Of a stretch of 64,000 nucleotides of DNA, positions 44,444 through 53,020 are shown one piece after another; the stretch's first letter is position 1, and each line of letters begins with the position of its first letter. This stretch comes from Kitasatospora sp. NBC_01266. Lineage in GTDB: Bacteria > Actinomycetota > Actinomycetes > Streptomycetales > Streptomycetaceae. The notes beneath the pieces are model-generated. The model was not told where the DNA came from. It did no database searches and saw only the letters and a list, made by a program, of their open reading frames with translations. Position numbers and translations under genes: made by a program. The DNA lies in the NCBI RefSeq assembly GCF_036242395.1, contig NZ_CP108458.1:1922001-1986000 (forward strand), written 5' to 3'.

Positions 44444-45040
44444 TCAGACCTCGGGGCCCAGGATGCCGTCCACCTCGAGCTTCACCAACGCCCCGATGGA
44501 TCCAGGGAGTTCGAAGGACTGCCCGGGGTGGTGAACGGCGTGGACCCGGTACTCGCCGCCCTGCGGATCGGTGAGTACCCGCACCCGGCGGTTCCTGCGG
44601 TCGATGATCATGTAGACGGGGATGCCGGCGCCCGCATAGACCGTGGGCTTGGCCATGAGATCCATACGGTGGTTGGCGGACGTGACCTCGACCACGAGCC
44701 GGAAGACGGCGGGCTCGTAGCAGCCGTGTTCGGCCAGGTGGTCTCGGTAGTCCGCGTCGACGACCGCGAGGTCGGGGATGACGTAGTCAGACGGACCGTC
44801 CGGGAGCCAGAGTCCGATGGCTTGCAACACCCGTGCCTGCTCGCCATGCAGGCCCGCTGCCAGAAACGGCACCATGAGGTCGGTCAGCGACTCGGCATGC
44901 GAGCCGTCGGCGGGGGGCGACACGATGAGCTGGCTCCCGATGATCTCGACGCGACAGCCCTCGAAGTCCCGGGAGATCCGCTCGGCCAGCTCAAGCAGCG
45001 ACGGCTGATGAAGCGGGTGCTCTGCAGCGGCGGCGGACAT
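44444..45040 (-). CDS. Uma2 family (DUF820) putative endonuclease-fold protein
   Basis: 198 aa with the restriction-endonuclease-like fold of the Uma2/DUF820 family, abundant in Streptomyces and cyanobacteria and without a known role. VEIIGSQLIVSPPADGSHAESL opens the fold. The PD-(D/E)xK-like pattern is seen in VIPDLAVVDADY (Asp), VFRLVVEVTSANHRMDLMAKPTVYA (Glu and Lys). GGAGG precedes ATG 45040; upstream ATGs at 45076 and 45079 are less well placed. The neighbours give no hint. Confidence 0.83.
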   Translation of the reverse strand: MSAAAAEHPLHQPSLLELAERISRDFEGCRVEIIGSQLIVSPPADGSHAESLTDLMVPFLAAGLHGEQARVLQAIGLWLPDGPSDYVIPDLAVVDADYRDHLAEHGCYEPAVFRLVVEVTSANHRMDLMAKPTVYAGAGIPVYMIIDRRNRRVRVLTDPQGGEYRVHAVHHPGQSFELPGSIGALVKLEVDGILGPEV

Positions 45041-45144
45041 CGGCGACCTCCGGTCGGGGCCATGAATCGATGTCATCATCGTAGGCCGCCACCACCCTGC
45101 GGGAGGCGAAGCCCGCCCGTTCACCCGAACGAGTCCGTCGCCCC

Positions 45145-45170
45145 GCCACTACCGGATGCCACTACCGGAT
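45145..45170. repeat. 13-bp perfect tandem repeat
   Basis: Two identical copies of GCCACTACCGGAT (45145-45157, 45158-45170), then a run of CTACCG/CTACCA words to about 45215, in the spacer between Uma2 and the GntR gene. Confidence 0.85.
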
Positions 45171-45212
45171 GCCGCTCCCCGCTCCACGCCACCCGATCCG
45201 CTACCACTACCG

Positions 45213-45923
45213 CTACCGCTGCCCCAGTCGCAGGGCGGGCTTCTCCTCCTCGTTCTCCTCCTGGCCTTCCGCCCAGAGCGAGCGGATGTGGCCGAGGTGG
45301 CGCGCCATGCAGGCCTCTGCAGCGGGCGCGTCGCCGGCCAGCATCAGGTCCAGGAGTTCCACGTGCTCCTCGGCGGAGGAGACGAGTTCACCGCGCTGGT
45401 CGAGGCGGGTCAGGCCGTAGAGGCGGGAGCGCTTGCGCAGGTCGCCGACCACCTCGACCAGGTGAGCGTTGCCGGCCAGGCCGAGCAGGGTGAGGTGGAA
45501 GCGGCGGTCCGCCTCCAGGTAGCCGATCAGGTCGTGCCGGCGGGCGGCGGCGACGATCTCCTGGGCGACCGGGCGCAGCGCCTCCAGCTGATCGCGGGTG
45601 GCGCTGCGGGTGACCCGGCCGACGGTGGGGACCTCGATCAGCGCGCGGATCTCGGTGAAGTCGTCCAGGTCGCGCTCGGTCATCTCGGTGACCCGGAAGC
45701 CCTTGTTGCGCACCGCCTCGACCAGGCCTTCGCGGGCCAGGTCCAGCATCGCCTCGCGCACCGGGGTGGCCGAGACCCCGAAGTCGGCGGCCAGCGCGGG
45801 AGCGGAGTAGACCACACCGGGGCGCAGTTCACCGGAGATCAGCGCGGCCCGTAGCGCGTGCGCGACCTGGTCGCGCAGGCGTTCCTGGACGGAGATGAGG
45901 GGGCGGGGCTTGGGCTCGGTCAC
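45213..45923 (-). CDS. GntR/FCD-family transcriptional regulator of hydroxyproline catabolism
   Basis: FadR-subfamily regulator of 236 aa. The winged helix (about 8-75) reads VAHALRAALISGELRPG, SAPALAADFGVSATPVREAM and VRNKGFRVTEM. The all-helical FCD domain (about 85-220) has the metal ligands D and three His in the usual places (EADRRFHLTLLGLAGN, EEHVELLDLMLAGD, ARHLGHI). GTG at 45923 follows GGAGG by 7 bases. It ends the hydroxyproline cluster and probably senses a pathway intermediate. The motif GTGACAT-N2-TA lies at its own promoter and at two others in the cluster. Repressor versus activator cannot be told. Confidence 0.88.
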   Translation of the reverse strand: MTEPKPRPLISVQERLRDQVAHALRAALISGELRPGVVYSAPALAADFGVSATPVREAMLDLAREGLVEAVRNKGFRVTEMTERDLDDFTEIRALIEVPTVGRVTRSATRDQLEALRPVAQEIVAAARRHDLIGYLEADRRFHLTLLGLAGNAHLVEVVGDLRKRSRLYGLTRLDQRGELVSSAEEHVELLDLMLAGDAPAAEACMARHLGHIRSLWAEGQEENEEEKPALRLGQR

Positions 45924-45955
45924 TGCGGTCCTCCGGAAGGTGCGGAGCACCAGCG

Positions 45956-45968
45956 TACAATGTCACGT
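45956..45968 (-). promoter_or_regulatory. Candidate operator at gntR promoter
   Basis: Minus-strand ACGTGACATTGTA, 33 bases before the GntR start, overlaps a -10-like CATTGT. It shares GTGACAT-N2-TA with the sites at 51419 and 54523. Confidence 0.55.
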
Positions 45969-45983
45969 TTTGACTGGCCCCTG

Positions 45984-46013
45984 GGTGGGTCACACCCCCA
46001 GGTGTGACCCACC
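45984..46013. terminator. 13-bp inverted repeat after the hydroxyproline operon
   Basis: Perfect arms (45984-45996 with 46001-46013) around a 4-base loop, between the last operon stop (46057) and the GntR promoter. It is probably a terminator. Each arm also contains GTGTGAC, the left half of the proposed GntR operator, so a regulatory role is possible. Confidence 0.6.
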
Positions 46014-46056
46014 ATCATGCCCCTTGACGGTGGGTCAGGGGAATGCGCAGACGGAG

Positions 46057-47055
46057 TCAGGCCGTCACCCGGTGCCGCCGGTAGAGCTCGGCGGCGACCG
46101 CCAGGTCCTGCCAGGCCATCCCGACGCTCTTGAAGAAGCGCGGCCGATCGTCCGGCACCGTCCCCGCCGGGCTCCCGACCGGTGCCGGGCTCCCGACCAG
46201 TGCCGGGCTGCCGACCAGCTCAGCGAGGTTGGTCCACTGCTCCGGCCCGGTCACCTCGCCCGCCAGCAGCAGGTCGCCGGCCTCCCGCCGGGCCACCGCG
46301 CGTGCCTCCACGTAGCAGGCGGCCCTGGCCACCAGCGCGGTGTCCACCTCACGGCCGGTCGGCGAGTGCGAGCCGACCGCCGCCACCACCGCGTGGTCCG
46401 GCACCAGGTCGCCGTCGAAGAGCGGCTCGCTCGCGGTGGTGCAGCAGACCACAAGGTCGCCCCCGGCCACCGCGTCCGCCTGCCCGACGACAGCAGCCAC
46501 CCCGCGCGCACGGGCGTAGCGGGCCAGTCGCTCGGCCGGCTCGGCCCGCCGGGCCACCACGGTGACCCGCTCCACCGGTCGCACCTCGCACAGCGCGTCC
46601 AGGTGCCCGTAGGCCTGCGGCCCGGCCCCGAAGATCACCAGGTGCGCGGCCCCGGGCGCGGCCAGCCGGTCCACCGCCACGGCGGTCACCGCGGGCGTGC
46701 GCAGCGCGGTGAGCGCGGCGCCGTCCAGCACGGCGAGCGGCAGCAGGGTGCCCCCGTCCAGCAGCAGGTAGCTACCGGTGATCCGCGGCAGCCCGCGCCC
46801 GGGGTTGGCCGGGGCCACCCCAGCGATCTTGACCCCGACGTAGCCCCCCTCCCCGCTCCAGCCCCCCTCCCCGCTTCGGCCGCCGGCCGCGTCACCGCCC
46901 CCCAGCGCGGCCGGCATCAGCAGCAGCTCGCCGGCCGGGACAGGGATGTTGCCGCGGGCCGGGCAGGACTCCACCTCCAGCCCGGCCCGCAGCACGGCGG
47001 TGATCGCCTCGATGGCCTGACCGCAGGTCAGGTCGACGGGCAGCTCGGCGATCAC
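46057..47055 (-). CDS. Ornithine cyclodeaminase/mu-crystallin family (probable pyrroline-2-carboxylate reductase)
   Basis: NAD(P)-dependent enzyme of 332 aa. The Rossmann motif is HLVIFGAGPQAYGHLDAL (about 140-157). VGVKIAGVAPANPGRGLP has the substrate-binding Lys, and VAAVGSHSPTGREVDTALV is the family signature. Bacterial LhpI-type members reduce pyrroline-2-carboxylate to L-proline. The 4-base overlap with a trans-3-hydroxyproline dehydratase-like gene strongly suggests that use here. Two low-complexity insertions are visible: a GEGGWSGEGG stretch near residue 60 and a triplicated VGSPA unit near residue 295. Confidence 0.85.
   Translation of the reverse strand: MIAELPVDLTCGQAIEAITAVLRAGLEVESCPARGNIPVPAGELLLMPAALGGGDAAGGRSGEGGWSGEGGYVGVKIAGVAPANPGRGLPRITGSYLLLDGGTLLPLAVLDGAALTALRTPAVTAVAVDRLAAPGAAHLVIFGAGPQAYGHLDALCEVRPVERVTVVARRAEPAERLARYARARGVAAVVGQADAVAGGDLVVCCTTASEPLFDGDLVPDHAVVAAVGSHSPTGREVDTALVARAACYVEARAVARREAGDLLLAGEVTGPEQWTNLAELVGSPALVGSPAPVGSPAGTVPDDRPRFFKSVGMAWQDLAVAAELYRRHRVTA
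46169..46222 (-). repeat. 18-bp tandem repeat inside the reductase gene
   Basis: Three in-frame copies (46169-46186, 46187-46204, 46205-46222) encode repeated VGSPA(P/L). Confidence 0.9.
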
Positions 47056-48056
47056 AGCAGGAACCCCGTACCGAGCGGGTCAGCGGGGTCCAGCACGAAC
47101 TGGTGCACGCCCGTGCGGTGGGCCTGCCCGGTGACCTCGGTGAGCACTCCGTCCGCCCGCCGGCCGAGCAGGCGGCCGGTGAAGACCGTGCCGACGATCG
47201 ACTCGTGCCGCAGCTCCTGCTGCCGGCCGAGCCGCCCGTCCTCGGCCAGCAGGGCCAGCCGCGCCGAGGTGCCCGAACCGCACGGCGAGCGGTCGATCTG
47301 GCCGTCCGCGAAGACGGTGACGTTGCGCTGGTTGGGACCCACCGGGGTGTCGGGCAGTTCCTGGTGCAGGATCACGCCGTAGAGGTCGTACTCCGCGAGC
47401 AGCGCCGCCCGGATCTCGCGCCCGAGCGCGGCGAGCCGGGGCAGTTCGGCGGGCGTCACCGCGTCGACGGCCAGCGAGGCGTAGATGGCGCCGGAGTCGG
47501 CCAGGTCGACTTCCAGCGTGCCGAACGAGGTGGCCACCGCTCGCTTGCGAGCCAGCACCCGGGTCGGCACGTTGCGGAAGGCGACGGCCGTGGTGCGCCC
47601 ACCGCTGCGGTGCACCAGCGCGGTGACCCGGCCGGAGGGCACGTCGATCCGAACGTGGGCGGTACCGTCGGCGGGCGCCGGGACCAGGCCGCTGTCCACC
47701 GCCCAGGCGCCCAGCGCGATGGTGCCGTGACCGCAGGCGGTGGAGTAGCCGTCCTTGTGGAAGAAGAGCACCCCCAGGTGCGCCTCGTCATCGTCCGGCG
47801 GCACCAGGAACCCGCCGTACATCCCCGCGTGCCCGCGCGGCTCGCGGGTGAGCAGCTGCCGCACGGTGTCCAGCGGGCCGGGCCGGGGGTCGGTGGCGGC
47901 GCGGCCCGCGCCGAGCGCGATCGCCCGGCGCTCGGCCACCGAGTCCCCGGGCACCGGCGGCAGGCCGTCGACGACGATCCGGAACGGCTCCCCGGCGGCG
48001 TGGTAGTCGACGGTCCGGATCTCCAGCGGCTCCGGCGGCTGCGGCCGGCCCGTCAT
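47052..48056 (-). CDS. Proline racemase superfamily enzyme, trans-3-hydroxy-L-proline dehydratase-like
   Basis: 334 aa. The opening IRTVDYHAAGEPFRIV resembles trans-3-hydroxy-L-proline dehydratases. The first catalytic residue is the Cys in TACGHGTIALG. The second position reads SPCGSGTSAR, a Cys, whereas characterised dehydratases usually have Thr there. With two Cys it could act as an epimerase, as a dehydratase, or both. Dehydration of trans-3-hydroxyproline would give pyrroline-2-carboxylate, the substrate of the next gene product. ATG shares one base with the dehydrogenase stop (TGATG), and its own stop overlaps the reductase start by four bases. Confidence 0.82.
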   Translation of the reverse strand: MTGRPQPPEPLEIRTVDYHAAGEPFRIVVDGLPPVPGDSVAERRAIALGAGRAATDPRPGPLDTVRQLLTREPRGHAGMYGGFLVPPDDDEAHLGVLFFHKDGYSTACGHGTIALGAWAVDSGLVPAPADGTAHVRIDVPSGRVTALVHRSGGRTTAVAFRNVPTRVLARKRAVATSFGTLEVDLADSGAIYASLAVDAVTPAELPRLAALGREIRAALLAEYDLYGVILHQELPDTPVGPNQRNVTVFADGQIDRSPCGSGTSARLALLAEDGRLGRQQELRHESIVGTVFTGRLLGRRADGVLTEVTGQAHRTGVHQFVLDPADPLGTGFLL

Positions 48057-49414
48057 CAGGCCCCGCCCGCCGGCAGCAGCGACACGGTGCGGCTGGCGGT
48101 GTAGAAGTCGAGCGCCGCCTGCCCCTGCTCGCGCGAGCCGTAGGAGGCCGCCTTCGCACCGCCGAACGGCAGGTGGAAGTCGACACCGCTGGAGGGCGCG
48201 TTGATCCGGATCATCCCGGCGTCCAGCCGGTCGGCGGCGGCCAGCGCGACGTCCAGCTCCCGGGTGTGCACGGAGGCGGACAGGTTGTGCCGGGTGGCGT
48301 TGGCCAGCGCGATCGCCTCGTCCAGGTCGGCGGCGCCCAGCAGCACGGCGACCGGCCCGAAGAACTCCTCGGCCAGCAGCGGATGTCCGGCCGGGACCCG
48401 CGCCAGCAGCGTCGGTTCGATGAACCAGCCGTCCCGCTGCGGCAGTTGCCCCCCGGCCAGCAGCTCCGCGCTGCCCTCGACGGCCGAGGCGATCGCCCCG
48501 GTCAGCCGCTCCCGGGCAGCCTCGGAGATCACCGGCCCGCTGTCCGCACCGGCCGCGGCCAGCGCCTTGCCCAGCGCCGCCCGCAGCGGTTCCAGCGCGT
48601 CACCCACCGCGATCACCCGGCTGGTCGCGGTGCACTTCTGGCCCGCGTAGCCGGCGATCGCGAAGGCCAGCTGGGCGGCGGCCTGCTCGATGTCGGCGTC
48701 CGGCAGCACGATCGCCGCGTTCAGCCCGCCCATCTCGGCCTGCACCGGCACCGACCGCTCGGTCGCGGTGCGGATCACGGCCTGCCCGGTGCCGGTGGAT
48801 CCGGTGAAGGAGACGATGTCGGCGGCCGAGACCACCGCCGCGCCCTCCTCGGCACCGCCCGGCAGCACGGTCAGCACGTCCTCGGGCAGCGCGAGCAGTT
48901 CGGCCAGCCGCAGCGCGCAGGCGGTCGCCTCCGGTGCGGGCTTGAGCGCCACCGTGTTGCCGACGGCCAGCGCGGGCGCCGCCTTCCAGACCGGGATGGC
49001 GAACGGGAAGTTCCACGGCGTGATCAGCCCGGCCACCCCGTACGGGCGGCGCCGGGTGAGCAGCAGGCCCTGCCCGGCGGCGGTCTCGTGCACGGCGCCG
49101 GAGGCCGCGTACGGCGCCTGCGCGTAGTAGCGCAGGATCGCCACCGTGCGGGCCACCTCGCCGCGGGCCTCGCCGAGCGGCTTGCCCACCTCGCGCCCGG
49201 CCAGCGCGGCCAGTTCCTCGGCGTGCGCCTCGACGGCCTCGGCCGCCCGCCCGAGCGCGGCCGAGCGGGCGGCGGCACCGGCCGCCAGCCAGCCGGGCTG
49301 CGCCGCCCGGGCCCGCTCGACGGCGGCTGCGGCGCCGAAGGCGCCCGGTGCCGGGACCTCGATCACCAGGTCGGCGGGGTTGGCGGGGTTGAACGAACGG
49401 ACGGTGGCGCTCAC
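48056..49414 (-). CDS. Aldehyde dehydrogenase (probable 2-oxoglutarate semialdehyde dehydrogenase)
   Basis: NAD(P)+-dependent aldehyde dehydrogenase of 452 aa. TPWNFPFAIPVWKAAPALAVGN holds the cofactor-site Asn. FTGSTGTGQAVI is the glycine motif, QAEMGGLNAAIV the general-base Glu, and GYAGQKCTATSRV the nucleophilic Cys. In hydroxyproline degradation the last step oxidises 2-oxoglutarate semialdehyde to 2-oxoglutarate, and this gene lies in that operon. GTG at 49414 overlaps the 4-hydroxyproline epimerase stop (GTGA). It is shorter than the usual 480-500 aa but all motifs are present. Confidence 0.9.
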   Translation of the reverse strand: MSATVRSFNPANPADLVIEVPAPGAFGAAAAVERARAAQPGWLAAGAAARSAALGRAAEAVEAHAEELAALAGREVGKPLGEARGEVARTVAILRYYAQAPYAASGAVHETAAGQGLLLTRRRPYGVAGLITPWNFPFAIPVWKAAPALAVGNTVALKPAPEATACALRLAELLALPEDVLTVLPGGAEEGAAVVSAADIVSFTGSTGTGQAVIRTATERSVPVQAEMGGLNAAIVLPDADIEQAAAQLAFAIAGYAGQKCTATSRVIAVGDALEPLRAALGKALAAAGADSGPVISEAARERLTGAIASAVEGSAELLAGGQLPQRDGWFIEPTLLARVPAGHPLLAEEFFGPVAVLLGAADLDEAIALANATRHNLSASVHTRELDVALAAADRLDAGMIRINAPSSGVDFHLPFGGAKAASYGSREQGQAALDFYTASRTVSLLPAGGA

Positions 49415-50415
49415 AGCAGGAAGCCTCCGGGAAAGGGGTCGGTCGGGTCGAGGAAGTACTGGGCGGTGCCGGTCACCCAGGCGCGTCCCGTGACGGTCGG
49501 GATCACGGCCGGGCGACCGGCGACCGCGGTCTCCTCGACCAGCCGGCCGACGAAGCGGGTACCGATGAAGGACTCGTTGACGAAGTCCTGCCCGAGTGGC
49601 AGCTCGCCACGCGCGTGCAGCTGGGCCATCCGGGCCGAGGTGCCGGTGCCACAGGGCGACCGGTCGAACCAGCCCGGGTGGATGGCCATCGCGTGCCGGG
49701 AGTGCTCGGCAGTCGACCCGGGGGCCAGCAGGTTGACGTGGTGCACGCTGTGGAAGGACGGGTCCTCGGGGTGCACCGGGCGGGCCTCGGAGGCGTTGAT
49801 GGCGTCCATCAGGGCCAGGCCGGCGGCGAGCATCTCCTGCTTGCGCTCGCGTTCGAAGGGCAGCCCGAAGGCGGCCAGCGGCAGAATCGCGTAGAAGTTG
49901 CCGCCGTAGGCGAGGTCGTAGCCGACCGTCCCCCAGCCCGGCACCTCGATCTTCTGGTCGATCGCGACCGCGTAGGAGGCCACGTTGCGGATGGTGACGG
50001 CGGTGGCAGCCCCGTCCGACACCTGCACCTCGGCGGTGACCAGGCCGGCGGGGGTGTCCAGCCGCACCGTGGTGACCGGCTCGACCACCGGCACCATGCC
50101 GGTCTCCACCAGCACGGTGGCCACGCCGATGGTGCCGTGGCCGCACATCGGCAGCAGGCCGGAGACCTCGATGAAGAGCACCCCGTAGTCGGCGTCCGGG
50201 CGGGTCGGCGGCTGCAGGATCGCACCGCTCATCGAGGCGTGGCCGCGCGGCTCGTACATCAGCAGGGTGCGGAAGTGGTCCAGGTGCTGCTGGAAGTGGA
50301 CCCGGCGTTCGGCCATCGTGGCGCCGGGGATGACACCGAAGCCACCGGTGATGACCCGGGTGGGCATGCCCTCGGTGTGGGAGTCGACGGCGTGGAAGAC
50401 GTGCCGGGTGCGCAT
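49411..50415 (-). CDS. 4-hydroxyproline 2-epimerase
   Basis: Proline racemase family, 334 aa, cofactor-independent, interconverting trans-4-hydroxy-L-proline and cis-4-hydroxy-D-proline. The opening HVFHAVDSHTEGMPTRVI is the classic epimerase start. The two catalytic cysteines lie in LLPMCGHGTIGVA and DRSPCGTGTSARMAQL. HPEDPSFHSVHH matches the hydroxyproline-type substrate loop. ATG at 50415 lies 75 bases after the deaminase gene, so it is the second gene of the operon starting at 51399. This is the entry step of the pathway. Confidence 0.92.
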   Translation of the reverse strand: MRTRHVFHAVDSHTEGMPTRVITGGFGVIPGATMAERRVHFQQHLDHFRTLLMYEPRGHASMSGAILQPPTRPDADYGVLFIEVSGLLPMCGHGTIGVATVLVETGMVPVVEPVTTVRLDTPAGLVTAEVQVSDGAATAVTIRNVASYAVAIDQKIEVPGWGTVGYDLAYGGNFYAILPLAAFGLPFERERKQEMLAAGLALMDAINASEARPVHPEDPSFHSVHHVNLLAPGSTAEHSRHAMAIHPGWFDRSPCGTGTSARMAQLHARGELPLGQDFVNESFIGTRFVGRLVEETAVAGRPAVIPTVTGRAWVTGTAQYFLDPTDPFPGGFLL

Positions 50416-50490
50416 GGGTGACCCTTCGTCAGCAGGTATGAAGGTGGCGGGTGATGGGGCCGGCCGCCGGTGACGGCGACCGGCGGCCGG

Positions 50491-51399
50491 TCAGCTCAGG
50501 CCCTCGGCGAGCGCCTTCTCGGTGGCGGCCCGGACGGCGGCCTCCACCTGCGGGGTGAGCGGGGTGCGCGGCGGGCGGACCGGGCCGCCGGGCAGGCCCG
50601 CGATGTCCATCGAGAGCTTGATCGCCTGCACGAACTCGGTCTTGGAGTCCCAGCGCAGCAGCGGGTGCAGCGCCCGGTAGAGCGGCAGCGCGATCTGCAG
50701 GTCCTGCGCGACGGCGGCCCGGTAGAGCGCGACCGAGGCCTCGGGCAGCGCGTTCGGGTAGCCGGCGATCCAGCCCACCGCGCCGGCCAGGGCGAGTTCG
50801 AGCAGCACGTCGTCGGCGCCGATCAGCAGGTCCAGGCCCGGGGCCAGCTCGGCGATCTGGTAAGCGCGCCGGACGTCGCCGCTGAACTCCTTGACGGCCA
50901 CGATGCTGCCCTCGCCGTGCAGTTCGGCGAGCAGTTCGGGGACCAGGTCGACCTTGGTGTCGATCGGGTTGTTGTACGCGACCACCGGCAGGCCCGCCTT
51001 GGCGACCTCGGCGTAGTGTGCGCGCACCGCGTCGGCGTCCGCGCGGTAGGCGTTGGGCGGCAGCAGCAGCACCGAGCCGGCGCCGGCCTCGGCGGCCTGC
51101 TCGGCCCAGCGGCGGGACTCGGCGCTGCCGTACGCCGCCACGCCCGGCATCACCCGGGCCCCGTCGCCGGCCGCCTCGACGGCGGTGCTGACCACCCTGG
51201 CGCGCTCCTCGGCGGTCAGCGTCTGGTACTCGCCGAGCGAGCCGTTGGGGACCACGCCGTCGCACCCGGCGTCGATCAGACGGCGGACGTGCTCGGCGTA
51301 GGCGTCGTAGTCGACGGAGAGGTCCGAACGCAGTGGCAGTGCGGTGGCGACCATGATGCCGCGCCACGGACGGGTGCTGTCGTGCTGGGGGTGGGTCAC
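50491..51399 (-). CDS. DapA/NanA-family lyase (probable 1-pyrroline-4-hydroxy-2-carboxylate deaminase)
   Basis: Class I aldolase barrel of 302 aa. The Schiff-base Lys is in SIVAVKEFSGD, the Tyr is in PVVAYNNPIDTK, and the GxxGE motif reads PNGSLGEYQTL. In bacterial hydroxyproline catabolism a DapA homologue deaminates pyrroline-4-hydroxy-2-carboxylate to 2-oxoglutarate semialdehyde, and its neighbours here are exactly those of that route. GTG at 51399 has AAGGAG 10 bases upstream. The promoter with a TAAAAT -10 and the proposed operator ends about 20 bases before it. Confidence 0.9.
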   Translation of the reverse strand: MTHPQHDSTRPWRGIMVATALPLRSDLSVDYDAYAEHVRRLIDAGCDGVVPNGSLGEYQTLTAEERARVVSTAVEAAGDGARVMPGVAAYGSAESRRWAEQAAEAGAGSVLLLPPNAYRADADAVRAHYAEVAKAGLPVVAYNNPIDTKVDLVPELLAELHGEGSIVAVKEFSGDVRRAYQIAELAPGLDLLIGADDVLLELALAGAVGWIAGYPNALPEASVALYRAAVAQDLQIALPLYRALHPLLRWDSKTEFVQAIKLSMDIAGLPGGPVRPPRTPLTPQVEAAVRAATEKALAEGLS

Positions 51400-51418
51400 G
51401 AGCGTTTCTCCTTGGTGA

Positions 51419-51432
51419 GGTGTGACATTTTA
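51419..51432 (-). promoter_or_regulatory. Promoter -10 and candidate GntR operator of the deaminase operon
   Basis: Plus-strand GGTGTGACATTTTA; its complement supplies a -10-like TAAAAT (51432-51427), about 28 bases before the GTG at 51399. It shares GTGACAT-N2-TA with 45956 and 54523. No -35 is evident. Confidence 0.6.
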
Positions 51433-51568
51433 TGAAGGCTCGGCCGGACGGCGCAAGAGGACAGGCGGCGCTGCCCGGGAACCCGATGCGGCCGACCCGC
51501 GCCCCCACCGAAGCTGCCCCGGCGGGGGCGCGCCGAACCGGCCCGGCCGGGGCACCGTTCGGTCGGGC

Positions 51569-53020
51569 CTACGGCAACTGCGCCAGCTCACCCAGCCGGA
51601 CGGGGCAGGAGAGCGGACGGCGGTCGGCGGACGGCTCGGACATGCCGGCCAAGACGGCCACCGCGGGCCCGCACATCCGGCCCTGGCACCAGCCCATCCC
51701 GGCCCGGGTGAGCAGCTTGACGGTGCGTGCGTCGGTGGCGCCCAGCTCCTCGACGGCCTCGGTGATCCGCTGCGCCGGCACCTCCTCGCAGCGGCAGACC
51801 TCGGTGTCCGGGCGCAGCCACCCCGGCCAGCCGGCGCCGGGGCGGTGGGCGGCGGCCATCAGCTCGGCGAAGCCGCGCAACCGCCGCCGCCGGGCCAGCA
51901 GCGCGACCGGCGGCTGCGGGTCACCGGCGATCGCCAGGGCGGCCAGCTCCCCCTCGGCCAGCGCCAGCTCGGCGCCACCGACACCGCAGGTCTCCCCCGC
52001 CGCCCAGAGCCCGGGCACGGTGGTGCGCTGGCGGGCGTCGACCCGCAGCGCCAGGGTCCCGTCGGGCACCGGCCGGGTCTCGGCGCCCAGCTCGGTGGCC
52101 AGCTCCAGCTGCGGCACCAGGCCGTGGCCCACGGCGAGCGCGTCGCAGGCGATCCGGCGCTCGGTGCCCGGTACCGGCCGCCAGTCGGCGTCCAGCCGAG
52201 CCACCGTCACGGCGGTCACCCGCTCGGTGCCGTGCGCCTCGACGACCGCGCTCGCGCGGTGCAGCCGCACCGCGTGCCGGGCCAGCGCGACGCCGTGCGT
52301 GACACCCTCGCCCAGCTTGCCGGGGACGGCGGCGAGCACACCGGGGCGGCGGGCGTAGCCGAGGTAGTCGCCGGCCTCGACCACGGCGGGCACCCGGGCT
52401 CCGGCGGCGGTCAGCGAGGCGGCGGCGGCCAGCAGCAGCGGGCCGCTGCCGGCCACCACGATCCGGCGCCCGGGCAGCACCAGGCCGGCCTTGAGCATCG
52501 CCTGCGCGCCGCCCGCGGTGACCACGCCCGGCAGCGTCCAGCCGGGAAACGGCAGCTGGCGCTCGTAGGCACCGGTGGCGAGCAGCACGGCCGCGGCCGT
52601 CAGCTGACTGGTCCGCTCACCGGTGCTCGCGTGCAGCCGCCAGTGCGGACGGTCGGCGGCGTCGGTCCCGCCGCCGGCCGGGTCGGCCTCCAGCAGGAAG
52701 ACGTGATGATCGCTCAGCAGCCTGATCCGGCCCGCCTGCCGGTGCGCGGCCAGCCGGTCGGCGAGTGCGGTGAAGGTGGACCAGTGGTGGTGCAGCCGGT
52801 CGGGACGAGCGGCGCCCAGTTCAGGGGCCGGGTGGCGGTAGTACTGGCCCCCGGGGCGGGCCCCCGCGTCCAGCAGCGCGCAGCGCAGCCCCCGGTCGGC
52901 GGCGGCCACCGCACCGGCCAGCCCGGCCGGGCCCGCGCCGATCACGGCCAGGTCGTAGCGGTCACGGCGCTCGTGGCGGTCGGCGCCGGCAGCGGCGTCA
53001 GGCGAGGTCGAGGTCGGCAC
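51569..53020 (-). CDS. D-hydroxyproline dehydrogenase-type FAD/NAD-binding alpha subunit
   Basis: Flavoprotein of 483 aa resembling the A subunits of opine oxidase and D-hydroxyproline dehydrogenase. The first dinucleotide fold reads DLAVIGAGPAGLAGAVAAADRG and the second RRIVVAGSGPLLLAAAA. The C terminus carries a [2Fe-2S] BFD-like motif with C-R-C (EVCRCEE) and CQGRMC. GTG at 53020 lies inside the end of the small ferredoxin-like gene (23-base overlap) with AGGAGG before it. It passes electrons from the catalytic FAD subunit through the Fe-S centre. Confidence 0.88.
   Translation of the reverse strand: MPTSTSPDAAAGADRHERRDRYDLAVIGAGPAGLAGAVAAADRGLRCALLDAGARPGGQYYRHPAPELGAARPDRLHHHWSTFTALADRLAAHRQAGRIRLLSDHHVFLLEADPAGGGTDAADRPHWRLHASTGERTSQLTAAAVLLATGAYERQLPFPGWTLPGVVTAGGAQAMLKAGLVLPGRRIVVAGSGPLLLAAAASLTAAGARVPAVVEAGDYLGYARRPGVLAAVPGKLGEGVTHGVALARHAVRLHRASAVVEAHGTERVTAVTVARLDADWRPVPGTERRIACDALAVGHGLVPQLELATELGAETRPVPDGTLALRVDARQRTTVPGLWAAGETCGVGGAELALAEGELAALAIAGDPQPPVALLARRRRLRGFAELMAAAHRPGAGWPGWLRPDTEVCRCEEVPAQRITEAVEELGATDARTVKLLTRAGMGWCQGRMCGPAVAVLAGMSEPSADRRPLSCPVRLGELAQLP

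Noticed and set aside
44444..45040. Uma2 protein as a defence nuclease
   Set aside because: No partner genes or defence context; the family is widespread with unknown function, so no such claim is made.
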